Source: Steromphala cineraria
Taxonomy: Eukaryota; Mollusca; Gastropoda; Trochida; Trochidae
DNA: 64,000 nt
Direction of reading: 5' to 3'
Assembly (NCBI GenBank): GCA_916613615.1
Contig: OU744725.1
Span: 64,674,575 to 64,738,574 of the forward strand
Shown here piece after piece: positions 1 through 12,600 of this stretch. A program made the translations under genes and the position numbers. The notes beneath the pieces were generated by a model. It was not told the DNA's origin. It did not search any database and was given only the letters and a program-made list of their open reading frames with translations. The stretch's first letter is position 1. Each line of letters begins with the position of its first letter.

Positions 1-167
1 GTGCCGGTTTTCGCTAATTTGGGCGTAATCGCACTTATTCAAGCCTCGTAACCCTCAACGCGCAAGAATTCCAAGTCATCAAAGTCACCAAAAGTAGGGT
101 TGTGATATATCAAAATGTAGCTGAGATCATTTCGAACGACATAAGTTGGTCCAAAAATTCCAAAAAA
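1..167 (+). repeat. Half-monomer A (167 bp)
   Basis: The first half of the monomer aligns with the second. Shared blocks in order are GTGCCGGTTTT (A) with GCGACGGTTTT (B at 168), AATCGCACTTA with AATCGCTTAAT, the TAGGGTTGTG block (A at 95, B at 251), TGAGATCATTTCGAA with TGGGACCATCACGAA, and a closing CCAAAAAA tract. The offset between matching blocks shifts from 167 to 156, so an indel of about 11 bp lies between AATCGC and TAGGG. By eye, overall similarity is about 60%. The length is close to one nucleosome repeat. Confidence 0.8.
103..112. other. 10-bp perfect palindrome TGATATATCA in half A
   Basis: The ten bases read the same on both strands and occur once in nearly every monomer, right after TAGGGTTG. 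Half B has no equivalent. Rare breaks are an inserted G in M23 (~7211), G to T in M100 (~32061), a G-to-C change near 55964, and an altered copy in M57. A binding site for a dimeric protein is possible but is inference only. Confidence 0.6.
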
Positions 168-323
168 GCGACGGTTTTCCCAATATTTGATGAAATCGCT
201 TAATCAAGGGGCATAACTCTTACCCACTAAAATTTTCAAAGTTGCAAAAATAGGGTTGTGACCCATCTAATTGCTCCTGGGACCATCACGAAGAACTTTT
301 ATCCATTTCCAAAGACCAAAAAA
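168..323 (+). repeat. Half-monomer B (156 bp)
   Basis: This is the second, diverged copy of the ancestral half unit. It begins at GCGACGG and carries its own CAAAAATAGGGTTGTG block at 245-260, which pairs with CAAAAGTAGGGTTGTG at 89-104 in half A. It lacks the 10-bp palindrome of half A, having TGACCCATCTAA in the matching place. It ends in a CCAAAAAA tract, as half A does. The present 323-bp unit is therefore best read as an old dimer that now evolves as one unit. All HOR periods in the window are whole 323-bp multiples and none is a half multiple. Confidence 0.8.
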
Positions 324-3300
324 GTGCCGGTTTTCGCTAATTTGGGCGTAATCGCACTTATTCAAGCCTCGTAACCCTCAACGCGCAAGAATTCCAAGTT
401 ATCAAAGTCACCAAAAGTAGGGTTGTGATATATCAAAATGTAGCTGAGATCATTTCGAACGACATAAGTTGGTCCAAAAATTCCAAAAAAGCGACGGTTT
501 TCCCAATATTTGATGAAATCGCTTAATCAAGGGGCATAACTCTTACCCACTAAAATTTTCAAAGTTGCAAAAATAGGGTTGTGACCCATCTAATTGCTCC
601 TGGGACCATCACGAAGAACTTTTATCCATTTCCGAAGACCAAAAAAGTGCCGGTTTTCGCTAATTTGGGCGTAATCGCACTTATTCAAGCCTCGTAACCC
701 TCAACGCGCAAGAATTCCAAGTCATCAAAGTCACCAAAAGTAGGGTTGTGATATATCAAAATGTAGCTGAGATCATTTCGAACGACATAAGTTGGTCCAA
801 AAATTCCAAAAAAGCGACGGTTTCCCCAATATTTGATGAAATCGCTTAATCAAGGGGCATAACTCTTACCCACTAAAATTTTCAAAGTTGCAAAAATAGG
901 GTTGTGACCCATCTAATTGCTCCTGGGACCATCACGAAGAACTTTTATCCATTTCCGAAGACCAAAAAAGTGCCGGTTTTCGCTAATTTGGGCGTAATCG
1001 CACTTATTCAAGCCTCGTAACCCTCAACGCGCAAGAATTCCAAGTCATCAAAGTCACCAAAAGTAGGGTTGTGATATATCAAAATGTAGCTGAGATCATT
1101 TCGAACGACATAAGTTGGTCCAAAAATTCCAAAAAAGCGACGGTTTTCCCAATATTTGATGAAATCGCTTAATCAAGGGGCATAACTCTTACCCACTAAA
1201 ATTTTCAAAGTTGCAAAAATAGGGTTGTGACCCATCTAATTGCTCCTGGGACCATCACGAAGAACTTTTATCCATTTCCGAAGACCAAAAAAGTGCCGGT
1301 TTTCGCTAATTTGGGCGTAATCGCACTTATTCAAGCCTCGTAACCCTCAACGCGCAAGAATTCCAAGTCATCAAAGTCACCAAAAGTAGGGTTGTGATAT
1401 ATCAAAATGTAGCTGAGATCATTTCGAACGACATAAGTTGGTCCAAAAATTCCAAAAAAGCGACGGTTTTCCCAATATTTGATGAAATCGCTTAATCAAG
1501 GGGCATAACTCTTACCCACTAAAATTTTCAAAGTTGCAAAAATAGGGTTGTGACCCATCTAATTGCTCCTGGGACCATCACGAAGAACTTTTATCCATTT
1601 CCGAAGACCAAAAAAGTGCCGGTTTTCGCTAATTTGGGCGTAATCGCACTTATTCAAGCCTCGTAACCCTCAACGCGCAAGAATTCCAAGTCATCAAAGT
1701 CACCAAAAGTAGGGTTGTGATATATCAAAATGTAGCTGAGATCATTTCGAACGACATAAGTTGGTCCAAAAATTCCAAAAAAGCGACGGTTTTCCCAATA
1801 TTTGATGAAATCGCTTAATCAAGGGGCATAACTCTTACCCACTAAAATTTTCAAAGTTGCAAAAATAGGGTTGTGACCCATCTAATTGCTCCTGGGACCA
1901 TCACGAAGAACTTTTATCCATTTCCGAAGACCAAAAAAGTGCCGGTTTTCGCTAATTTGGGCGTAATCGCACTTATTCAAGCCTCGTAACCCTCAACGAG
2001 CAAGAATTCCAAGTCATCAAAGTCACCAAAAGTAGGGTTGTGATATATCAAAATGTAGCTGAGATCATTTCGAACGACATAAGTTGGTCCAAAAATTCCA
2101 AAAAAGCGACGGTTTTCCCAATATTTGATGAAATCGCTTAATCAAGGGGCATAACTCTTACCCACTAAAATTTTCAAAGTTGCAAAAATAGGGTTGTGAC
2201 CCATCTAATTGCTCCTGGGACCATCACGAAGAACTTTTATCCATTTCCGAAGACCAAAAAAGTGCCGGTTTTCGCTAATTTGGGCGTAATCGCACTTATT
2301 CAAGCCTCGTAACCCTCAACGCGCAAGAATTCCAAGTCATCAAAGTCACCAAAAGTAGGGTTGTGATATATCAAAATGTAGCTGAGATCATTTCGAACGA
2401 CATAAGTTGGTCCAAAAATTCCAAAAAAGCGACGGTTTTCCCAATATTTGATGAAATCGCTTAATCAAGGGGCATAACTCTTACCCACTAAAATTTTCAA
2501 AGTTGCAAAAATAGGGTTGTGACCCATCTAATTGCTCCTGGGACCATCACGAAGAACTTTTATCCATTTCCGAAGACCAAAAAAGTGCCGGTTTTCGCTA
2601 ATTTGGGCGTAATCGCACTTATTCAAGCCTCGTAACCCTCAACGCGCAAGAATTCCAAGTCATCAAAGTCACCAAAAGTAGGGTTGTGATATATCAAAAT
2701 GTAGCTGAGATCATTTCGAACGACATAAGTTGGTCCAAAAATTCCAAAAAAGCGACGGTTTTCCCAATATTTGATGAAATCGCTTAATCAAGGGGCATAA
2801 CTCTTACCCACTAAAATTTTCAAAGTTGCAAAAATAGGGTTGTGACCCATCTAATTGCTCCTGGGACCATCACGAAGAACTTTTATCCATTTCCGAAGAC
2901 CAAAAAAGTGCCGGTTTTCGCTAATTTGGGCGTAATCGCACTTATTCAAGCCTCGTAACCCTCAACGCGCAAGAATTCCAAGTCATCAAAGTCACCAAAA
3001 GTAGGGTTGTGATATATCAAAATGTAGCTGAGATCATTTCGAACGACATAAGTTGGTCCAAAAATTCCAAAAAAGCGACGGTTTTCCCAATATTTGATGA
3101 AATCGCTTAATCAAGGGGCATAACTCTTACCCACTAAAATTTTCAAAGTTGCAAAAATAGGGTTGTGACCCATCTAATTGCTCCTGGGACCATCACGAAG
3201 AACTTTTATCCATTTCCGAAGACCAAAAAAGTGCCGGTTTTCGCTAATTTGGGCGTAATCGCACTTATTCAAGCCTCGTAACCCTCAACGCGCAAGAATT

Positions 3301-6300
3301 CCAAGTCATCAAAGTCACCAAAAGTAGGGTTGTGATATATCAAAATGTAGCTGAGATCATTTCGAACGACATAAGTTGGTCCAAAAATTCCAAAAAAGCG
3401 ACGGTTTTCCCAATATTTGATGAAATCGCTTAATCAAGGGGCATAACTCTTACCCACTAAAATTTTCAAAGTTGCAAAAATAGGGTTGTGACCCATCTAA
3501 TTGCTCCTGGGACCATCACGAAGAACTTTTATCCATTTCCGAAGACCAAAAAAGTGCCGGTTTTCGCTAATTTGGGCGTAATCGCACTTATTCAAGCCTC
3601 GTAACCCTCAACGCGCAAGAATTCCAAGTCATCAAAGTCACCAAAAGTAGGGTTGTGATATATCAAAATGTAGCTGAGATCATTTCGAACGACATAAGTT
3701 GGTCCAAAAATTCCAAAAAAGCGACGGTTTTCCCAATATTTGATGAAATCGCTTAATCAAGGGGCATAACTCTTACCCACTAAAATTTTCAAAGTTGCAA
3801 AAATAGGGTTGTGACCCATCTAATTGCTCCTGGGACCATCACGAAGAACTTTTATCCATTTCCGAAGACCAAAAAAGTGCCGGTTTTCGCTAATTTGGGC
3901 GTAATCGCACTTATTCAAGCCTCGTAACCCTCAACGCGCAAGAATTCCAAGTCATCAAAGTCACCAAAAGTAGGGTTGTGATATATCAAAATGTAGCTGA
4001 GATCATTTCGAACGACATAAGTTGGTCCAAAAATTCCAAAAAAGCGACGGTTTTCCCAATATTTGATGAAATCGCTTAATCAAGGGGCATAACTCTTACC
4101 CACTAAAATTTTCAAAGTTGCAAAAATAGGGTTGTGACCCATCTAATTGCTCCTGGGACCATCACGAAGAACTTTTATCCATTTCCGAAGACCAAAAAAG
4201 TGCCGGTTTTCGCTAATTTGGGCGTAATCGCACTTATTCAAGCCTCGTAACCCTCAACGCGCAAGAATTCCAAGTCATCAAAGTCACCAAAAGTAGGGTT
4301 GTGATATATCAAAATGTAGCTGAGATCATTTCGAACGACATAAGTTGGTCCAAAAATTCCAAAAAAGCGACGGTTTTCCCAATATTTGATGAAATCGCTT
4401 AATCAAGGGGCATAACTCTTACCCACTAAAATTTTCAAAGTTGCAAAAATAGGGTTGTGACCCATCTAATTGCTCCTGGGACCATCACGAAGAACTTTTA
4501 TCCATTTCCAAAGACCAAAAAAGTGCCGGTTTTCGCTAATTTGGGCGTAATCGCACTTATTCAAGCCTCGTAACCCTCAACGCGCAAGAATTCCAAGTTA
4601 TCAAAGTCACCAAAAGTAGGGTTGTGATATATCAAAATGTAGCTGAGATCATTTCGAACGACATAAGTTGGTCCAAAAATTCCAAAAAAGCGACGGTTTT
4701 CCCAATATTTGATGAAATCGCTTAATCAAGGGGCATAACTCTTACCCACTAAAATTTTCAAAGTTGCAAAAATAGGGTTGTGACCCATCTAATTGCTCCT
4801 GGGACCATCACGAAGAACTTTTATCCATTTCCGAAGACCAAAAAAGTGCCGGTTTTCGCTAATTTGGGCGTAATCGCACTTATTCAAGCCTCGTAACCCT
4901 CAACGCGCAAGAATTCCAAGTCATCAAAGTCACCAAAAGTAGGGTTGTGATATATCAAAATGTAGCTGAGATCATTTCGAACGACATAAGTTGGTCCAAA
5001 AATTCCAAAAAAGCGACGGTTTTCCCAATATTTGATGAAATCGCTTAATCAAGGGGCATAACTCTTACCCACTAAAATTTTCAAAGTTGCAAAAATAGGG
5101 TTGTGACCCATCTAATTGCTCCTGGGACCATCACGAAGAACTTTTATCCATTTCCGAAGACCAAAAAAGTGCCGGTTTTCGCTAATTTGGGCGTAATCGC
5201 ACTTATTCAAGCCTCGTAACCCTCAACGAGCAAGAATTCCAAGTCATCAAAGTCACCAAAAGTAGGGTTGTGATATATCAAAATGTAGCTGAGATCATTT
5301 CGAACGACATAAGTTGGTCCAAAAATTCCAAAAAAGCGACGGTTTTCCCAATATTTGATGAAATCGCTTAATCAAGGGGCATAACTCTTACCCACTAAAA
5401 TTTTCAAAGTTGCAAAAATAGGGTTGTGACCCATCTAATTGCTCCTGGGACCATCACGAAGAACTTTTATCCATTTCCGAAGACCAAAAAAGTGCCGGTT
5501 TTCGCTAATTTGGGCGTAATCGCACTTATTCAAGCCTCGTAACCCTCAACGCGCAAGAATTCCAAGTCATCAAAGTCACCAAAAGTAGGGTTGTGATATA
5601 TCAAAATGTAGCTGAGATCATTTCGAACGACATAAGTTGGTCCAAAAATTCCAAAAAAGCGACGGTTTTCCCAATATTTGATGAAATCGCTTAATCAAGG
5701 GGCATAACTCTTACCCACTAAAATTTTCAAAGTTGCAAAAATAGGGTTGTGACCCATCTAATTGCTCCTGGGACCATCACGAAGAACTTTTATCCATTTC
5801 CGAAGACCAAAAAAGTGCCGGTTTTCGCTAATTTGGGCGTAATCGCACTTATTCAAGCCTCGTAACCCTCAACGCGCAAGAATTCCAAGTCATCAAAGTC
5901 ACCAAAAGTAGGGTTGTGATATATCAAAATGTAGCTGAGATCATTTCGAACGACATAAGTTGGTCCAAAAATTCCAAAAAAGCGACGGTTTTCCCAATAT
6001 TTGATGAAATCGCTTAATCAAGGGGCATAACTCTTACCCACTAAAATTTTCAAAGTTGCAAAAATAGGGTTGTGACCCATCTAATTGCTCCTGGGACCAT
6101 CACGAAGAACTTTTATCCATTTCCGAAGACCAAAAAAGTGCCGGTTTTCGCTAATTTGGGCGTAATCGCACTTATTCAAGCCTCGTAACCCTCAACGCGC
6201 AAGAATTCCAAGTCATCAAAGTCACCAAAAGTAGGGTTGTGATATATCAAAATGTAGCTGAGATCATTTCGAACGACATAAGTTGGTCCAAAAATTCCAA

Positions 6301-7106
6301 AAAAGCGACGGTTTTCCCAATATTTGATGAAATCGCTTAATCAAGGGGCATAACTCTTACCCACTAAAATTTTCAAAGTTGCAAAAATAGGGTTGTGACC
6401 CATCTAATTGCTCCTGGGACCATCACGAAGAACTTTTATCCATTTCCGAAGACCAAAAAAGTGCCGGTTTTCGCTAATTTGGGCGTAATCGCACTTATTC
6501 AAGCCTCGTAACCCTCAACGCGCAAGAATTCCAAGTCATCAAAGTCACCAAAAGTAGGGTTGTGATATATCAAAATGTAGCTGAGATCATTTCGAACGAC
6601 ATAAGTTGGTCCAAAAATTCCAAAAAAGCGACGGTTTTCCCAATATTTGATGAAATCGCTTAATCAAGGGGCATAACTCTTACCCACTAAAATTTTCAAA
6701 GTTGCAAAAATAGGGTTGTGACCCATCTAATTGCTCCTGGGACCATCACGAAGAACTTTTATCCATTTCCGAAGACCAAAAAAGTGCCGGTTTTCGCTAA
6801 TTTGGGCGTAATCGCACTTATTCAAGCCTCGTAACCCTCAACGCGCAAGAATTCCAAGTCATCAAAGTCACCAAAAGTAGGGTTGTGATATATCAAAATG
6901 TAGCTGAGATCATTTCGAACGACATAAGTTGGTCCAAAAATTCCAAAAAAGCGACGGTTTTCCCAATATTTGATGAAATCGCTTAATCAAGGGGCATAAC
7001 TCTTACCCACTAAAATTTTCAAAGTTGCAAAAATAGGGTTGTGACCCATCTAATTGCTCCTGGGACCATCACGAAGAACTTTTATCCATTTCCGAAGACC
7101 AAAAAA

Positions 7107-9045
7107 GTGCCGGTTTTCGCTAATTTGGGCGTAATCGCACTTATTCAAGCCTCGTAACCCTCAACGCGCAAGAATTCCAAGTCATCAAAGTCACCAAAAG
7201 TAGGGTTGTGGATATATCAAAATGTAGCTGAGATCATTTCGAACGACATAAGTTGGTCCAAAAATTCCAAAAAAGCGACGGTTTTCCCAATATTTGATGA
7301 AATCGCTTAATCAAGGGGCATAACTCTTACCCACTAAAATTTTCAAAGTTGCAAAAATAGGGTTGTGACCCATCTAATTGCTCCTGGGACCATCACGAAG
7401 AACTTTTATCCATTTCCAAAGACCAAAAAAGTGCCGGTTTTCGCTAATTTGGGCGTAATCGCACTTATTCAAGCCTCGTAACCCTCAACGCGCAAGAATT
7501 CCAAGTTATCAAAGTCACCAAAAGTAGGGTTGTGATATATCAAAATGTAGCTGAGATCATTTCGAACGACATAAGTTGGTCCAAAAATTCCAAAAAAGCG
7601 ACGGTTTTCCCAATATTTGATGAAATCGCTTAATCAAGGGGCATAACTCTTACCCACTAAAATTTTCAAAGTTGCAAAAATAGGGTTGTGACCCATCTAA
7701 TTGCTCCTGGGACCATCACGAAGAACTTTTATCCATTTCCGAAGACCAAAAAAGTGCCGGTTTTCGCTAATTTGGGCGTAATCGCACTTATTCAAGCCTC
7801 GTAACCCTCAACGCGCAAGAATTCCAAGTCATCAAAGTCACCAAAAGTAGGGTTGTGATATATCAAAATGTAGCTGAGATCATTTCGAACGACATAAGTT
7901 GGTCCAAAAATTTCAAAAAAGCGACGGTTTCCCCAATATTTGATGAAATCGCTTAATCAAGGGGCATAACTCTTACCCACTAAAATTTTCAAAGTTGCAA
8001 AAATAGGGTTGTGACCCATCTAATTGCTCCTGGGACCATCACGAAGAACTTTTATCCATTTCCGAAGACCAAAAAAGTGCCGGTTTTCGCTAATTTGGGC
8101 GTAATCGCACTTATTCAAGCCTCGTAACCCTCAACGCGCAAGAATTCCAAGTCATCAAAGTCACCAAAAGTAGGGTTGTGATATATCAAAATGTAGCTGA
8201 GATCATTTCGAACGACATAAGTTGGTCCAAAAATTCCAAAAAAGCGACGGTTTTCCCAATATTTGATGAAATCGCTTAATCAAGGGGCATAACTCTTACC
8301 CACTAAAATTTTCAAAGTTGCAAAAATAGGGTTGTGACCCATCTAATTGCTCCTGGGACCATCACGAAGAACTTTTATCCATTTCCAAAGACCAAAAAAG
8401 TGCCGGTTTTCGCTAATTTGGGCGTAATCGCACTTATTCAAGCCTCGTAACCCTCAACGCGCAAGAATTCCAAGTTATCAAAGTCACCAAAAGTAGGGTT
8501 GTGATATATCAAAATGTAGCTGAGATCATTTCGAACGACATAAGTTGGTCCAAAAATTCCAAAAAAGCGACGGTTTTCCCAATATTTGATGAAATCGCTT
8601 AATCAAGGGGCATAACTCTTACCCACTAAAATTTTCAAAGTTGCAAAAATAGGGTTGTGACCCATCTAATTGCTCCTGGGACCATCACGAAGAACTTTTA
8701 TCCATTTCCGAAGACCAAAAAAGTGCCGGTTTTCGCTAATTTGGGCGTAATCGCACTTATTCAAGCCTCGTAACCCTCAACGCGCAAGAATTCCAAGTCA
8801 TCAAAGTCACCAAAAGTAGGGTTGTGATATATCAAAATGTAGCTGAGATCATTTCGAACGACATAAGTTGGTCCAAAAATTCCAAAAAAGCGACGGTTTC
8901 CCCAATATTTGATGAAATCGCTTAATCAAGGGGCATAACTCTTACCCACTAAAATTTTCAAAGTTGCAAAAATAGGGTTGTGACCCATCTAATTGCTCCT
9001 GGGACCATCACGAAGAACTTTTATCCATTTCCGAAGACCCAAAAA
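7107..9045 (+). repeat. 3-mer HOR, two units (M23-M25, M26-M28)
   Basis: Three marker bases repeat 969 bp apart: A at 7418 and 8387, T at 7507 and 8476, and C at 7931 and 8900. The same set (311, 400, 824) occurs once at the left end of the window, so M1-M3, M23-M25 and M26-M28 descend from one three-monomer block. Unit 1 is 7107-8076, with one inserted G near 7211; unit 2 is 8077-9045. M25 also has a private T near 7912. Confidence 0.85.
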
Positions 9046-9691
9046 GTGCCGGTTTTCGCTAATTTGGGCGTAATTGCACTTATTCAAGCCTCGTAACCCT
9101 CAACGCGCAAGAATTCCAAGTCATCAAAGTCACCAAAAGTAGGGTTGTGATATATCAAAATGTAGCTGAGATCATTTCGAACGACATAAGTTGGTCCAAA
9201 AATTCCCAAAAAGCGACGGTTTTCCCAATATTTGATGAAATCGCTTAATCAAGGGGCATAACTCTTACCCACTAAAATTTTCAAAGTTGCAAAAATAGGG
9301 TTGTGACCCATCTAATTGCTCCTGGGACCATCACGAAGAACTTTTATCCATTTCCGAAGACCAAAAAAGTGCCGGTTTTCGCTAATTTGGGCGTAATCGC
9401 ACTTATTCAAGCCTCGTAACCCTCAACGCGCAAGAATTCCAAGTCATCAAAGTCACCAAAAGTAGGGTTGTGATATATCAAAATGTAGCTGAGATCATTT
9501 CGAACGACATAAGTTGGTCCAAAAATTCCAAAAAAGCGACGGTTTTCCCAATATTTGATGAAATCGCTTAATCAAGGGGCATAACTCTTACCCACTAAAA
9601 TTTTCAAAGTTGCAAAAATAGGGTTGTGACCCATCTAATTGCTCCTGGGACCATCACGAAGAACTTTTATCCATTTCCGAAGACCAAAAAA
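9046..9691 (+). repeat. Monomers M29-M30, no HOR assigned
   Basis: Two ordinary monomers join the 3-mer and 7-mer blocks. M29 has a CpG transition at 9075 (CGC to TGC) and an A-to-C change in its middle A-tract near 9207. A matching A-to-C change lies in the terminal A-tract of M28 near 9040. Nothing else was seen. Confidence 0.75.
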
Positions 9692-12600
9692 GTGCCGGTT
9701 TTCGCTAATTTGGGCGTAATCGCACTTATTCAAGCCTCGTAACCCTCAACGCGCAAGAATTCCAAGTCATCAAAGTCACCAAAAGTAGGGTTGTGATATA
9801 TCAAAATGTAGCTGAGATCATTTCGAACGACATAAGTTGGTCCAAAAATTCCAAAAAAAGCGACGGTTTTCCCAATATTTGATGAAATCGCTTAATCAAG
9901 GGGCATAACTCTTACCCACTAAAATTTTCAAAGTTGCAAAAATAGGGTTGTGACCCATCTAATTGCTCCTGGGCCCATCACGAAGAACTTTTATCCATTT
10001 CCGAAGACCAAAAAAGTGCCGGTTTTCGCTAATTTGGGCGTAATCGCACTTATTCAAGCCTCGTAACCCTCAACGCGCAAGAATTCCAAGTCATCAAAGT
10101 CACCAAAAGTAGGGTTGTGATATATCAAAATGTAGCTGAGATCATTTCGAACGACATAAGTTGGTCCAAAAATTCCAAAAAAGCGACGGTTTTCCCAATA
10201 TTTGATGAAATCGCTTAATCAAGGGGCATAACTCTTACCCACTAAAATTTTCAAAGTTGCAAAAATAGGGTTGTGACCCATCTAATTGCTCCTGGGACCA
10301 TCACGAAGAACTTTTATCCATTTCCGAAGACCAAAAAAGTGCCGGTTTTCGCTAATTTGGGCGTAATCGCACTTATTCAAGCCTCGTAACCCTCAACGCG
10401 CAAGAATTCCAAGTCATCAAAGTCACCAAAAGTAGGGTTGTGATATATCAAAATGTAGCTGAGATCATTTCGAACGACATAAGTTGGTCCAAAAATTCCA
10501 AAAAAGCGACGGTTTTCCCAATATTTGATGAAATCGCTTAATCAAGGGGCATAACTCTTACCCACTAAAATTTTCAAAGTTGCAAAAATAGGGTTGTGAC
10601 CCATCTAATTGCTCCTGGGACCATCACGAAGAACTTTTATCCATTTCCGAAGACCAAAAAAGTGCCGGTTTTCGCTAATTTGGGCGTAATCGCACTTATT
10701 CAAGCCTCGTAACCCTCAACGCGCAAGAATTCCAAGTCATCAAAGTCACCAAAAGTAGGGTTGTGATATATCAAAATGTAGCTGAGATCATTTCGAACGA
10801 CATAAGTTGGTCCAAAAATTCCAAAAAAGCGACGGTTTTCCCAATATTTGATGAAATCGCTTAATCAAGGGGCATAACTCTTACCCACTAAAATTTTCAA
10901 AGTTGCAAAAATAGGGTTGTGACCCATCTAATTGCTCCTGGGCTCATCACGAAGAACTTTTATCCATTTCCGAAGACCAAAAAAGTGCCGGTTTTCGCTA
11001 ATTTGGGCGTAATCGCACTTATTCAAGCCTCGTAACCCTCAACGCGCAAGAATTCCAAGTCATCAAAGTCACCAAAAGTAGGGTTGTGATATATCAAAAT
11101 GTAGCTGAGATCATTTCGAACGACATAAGTTGGTCCAAAAATTCCAAAAAAGCGACGGTTTTCCTAATATTTGATGAAATCGCTTAATCAAGGGGCATAA
11201 CTCTTACCCACTAAAATTTTCAAAGTTGCAAAAATAGGGTTGTGACCCATTTAATTGCTCCTGGGACCATCACGAAGAACTTTTATCCATTTCCGAAGAC
11301 CAAAAAAGTGCCGGTTTTCGCTAATTTGGGCGTAATCGCACTTATTCAAGCCTCGTAACCCTCAACGCGCAAGAATTCCAAGTCATCAAAGTCACCAAAA
11401 GTAGGGTTGTGATATATCAAAATGTAGCTGAGATCATTTCGAACGACATAAGTTGGTCCAAAAATTCCAAAAAAGCGACGGTTTTCCCAATATTTGATGA
11501 AATCGCTTAATCAAGGGGCATAACTCTTACCCACTAAAATTTTCAAAGTTGCAAAAATAGGGTTGTGACCCATCTAATTGCTCCTGGGACCATCACGAAG
11601 AACTTTTATCCATTTCCGAAGACCAAAAAAGTGCCGGTTTTCGCTAATTTGGGCGTAATCGCACTTATTCAAGCCTCGTAACCCTCAACGCGCAAGAATT
11701 CCAAGTCATCAAAGTCACCAAAAGTAGGGTTGTGATATATCAAAATGTAGCTGAGATCATTTCGAACGACATAAGTTGGTCCAAAAATTCCAAAAAAGCG
11801 ACGGTTTTCCCAATATTTGATGAAATCGCTTAATCAAGGGGCATAACTCTTACCCACTAAAATTTTCAAAGTTGCAAAAATAGGGTTGTGACCCATCTAA
11901 TTGCTCCTGGGACCATCACGAAGAACTTTTATCCATTTCCGAAGACCAAAAAAGTGCCGGTTTTCGCTAATTTGGGCGTAATCGCACTTATTCAAGCCTC
12001 GTAACCCTCAACGCGCAAGAATTCCAAGTCATCAAAGTCACCAAAAGTAGGGTTGTGATATATCAAAATGTAGCTGAGATCATTTCGAACGACATAAGTT
12101 GGTCCAAAAATTCCAAAAAAGCGACGGTTTTCCCAATATTTGATGAAATCGCTTAATCAAGGGGCATAACTCTTACCCACTAAAATTTTCAAAGTTGCAA
12201 AAATAGGGTTGTGACCCATCTAATTGCTCCTGGGCCCATCACGAAGAACTTTTATCCATTTCCGAAGACCAAAAAAGTGCCGGTTTTCGCTAATTTGGGC
12301 GTAATCGCACTTATTCAAGCCTCGTAACCCTCAACGCGCAAGAATTCCAAGTCATCAAAGTCACCAAAAGTAGGGTTGTGATATATCAAAATGTAGCTGA
12401 GATCATTTCGAACGACATAAGTTGGTCCAAAAATTCCAAAAAAGCGACGGTTTTCCCAATATTTGATGAAATCGCTTAATCAAGGGGCATAACTCTTACC
12501 CACTAAAATTTTCAAAGTTGCAAAAATAGGGTTGTGACCCATCTAATTGCTCCTGGGACCATCACGAAGAACTTTTATCCATTTCCGAAGACCAAAAAAG

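Larger units (their letters stand above)
1..323 (+). repeat. Reference monomer (M1) of the satellite
   Basis: This first copy matches the consensus except for A at 311, where most copies have G. I count 129 G+C in the 323-bp consensus (39.9%) and 14 CpG sites. Landmarks are an EcoRI site GAATTC at 66-71, a perfect 10-bp palindrome at 103-112, a BstBI site TTCGAA at 131-136 and an 8-bp AAAATTTT palindrome at 229-236. The pentamer CAAAA occurs six times per consensus unit. EcoRI cuts nearly every monomer once, so digestion should give a 323-bp ladder. Choosing GTGCCGG as the start is arbitrary; it simply follows the window edge. Confidence 0.95.
1..7106 (+). repeat. Near-homogeneous monomers M1-M22
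   Basis: These 22 monomers are almost identical, with no indels. Rare markers show block duplication. A at 311 plus T at 400 (M1/M2) recur as A at 4510 plus T at 4599 (M14/M15), 4199 bp or 13 monomers away. A at 1999 (M7) recurs at 5229 (M17), 3230 bp or 10 monomers away. The change to C at 824 in M3 has no partner in M16. The two spacings differ by three monomers, which fits a three-monomer loss or gain after a larger duplication. Confidence 0.8.

Noticed and set aside
124..140. tRNA-type B box on the minus strand (GTTCGAAAT), suggesting a SINE origin
   Set aside because: The last consensus C is T, no convincing A box lies upstream on that strand, and T-runs nearby would end Pol III transcription. 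The match is a chance one.
124..145. CENP-B box around TTCGAACGACATAAG
   Set aside because: It has the TTCG start, but the A and CGGG core at the required spacing is absent on both strands.
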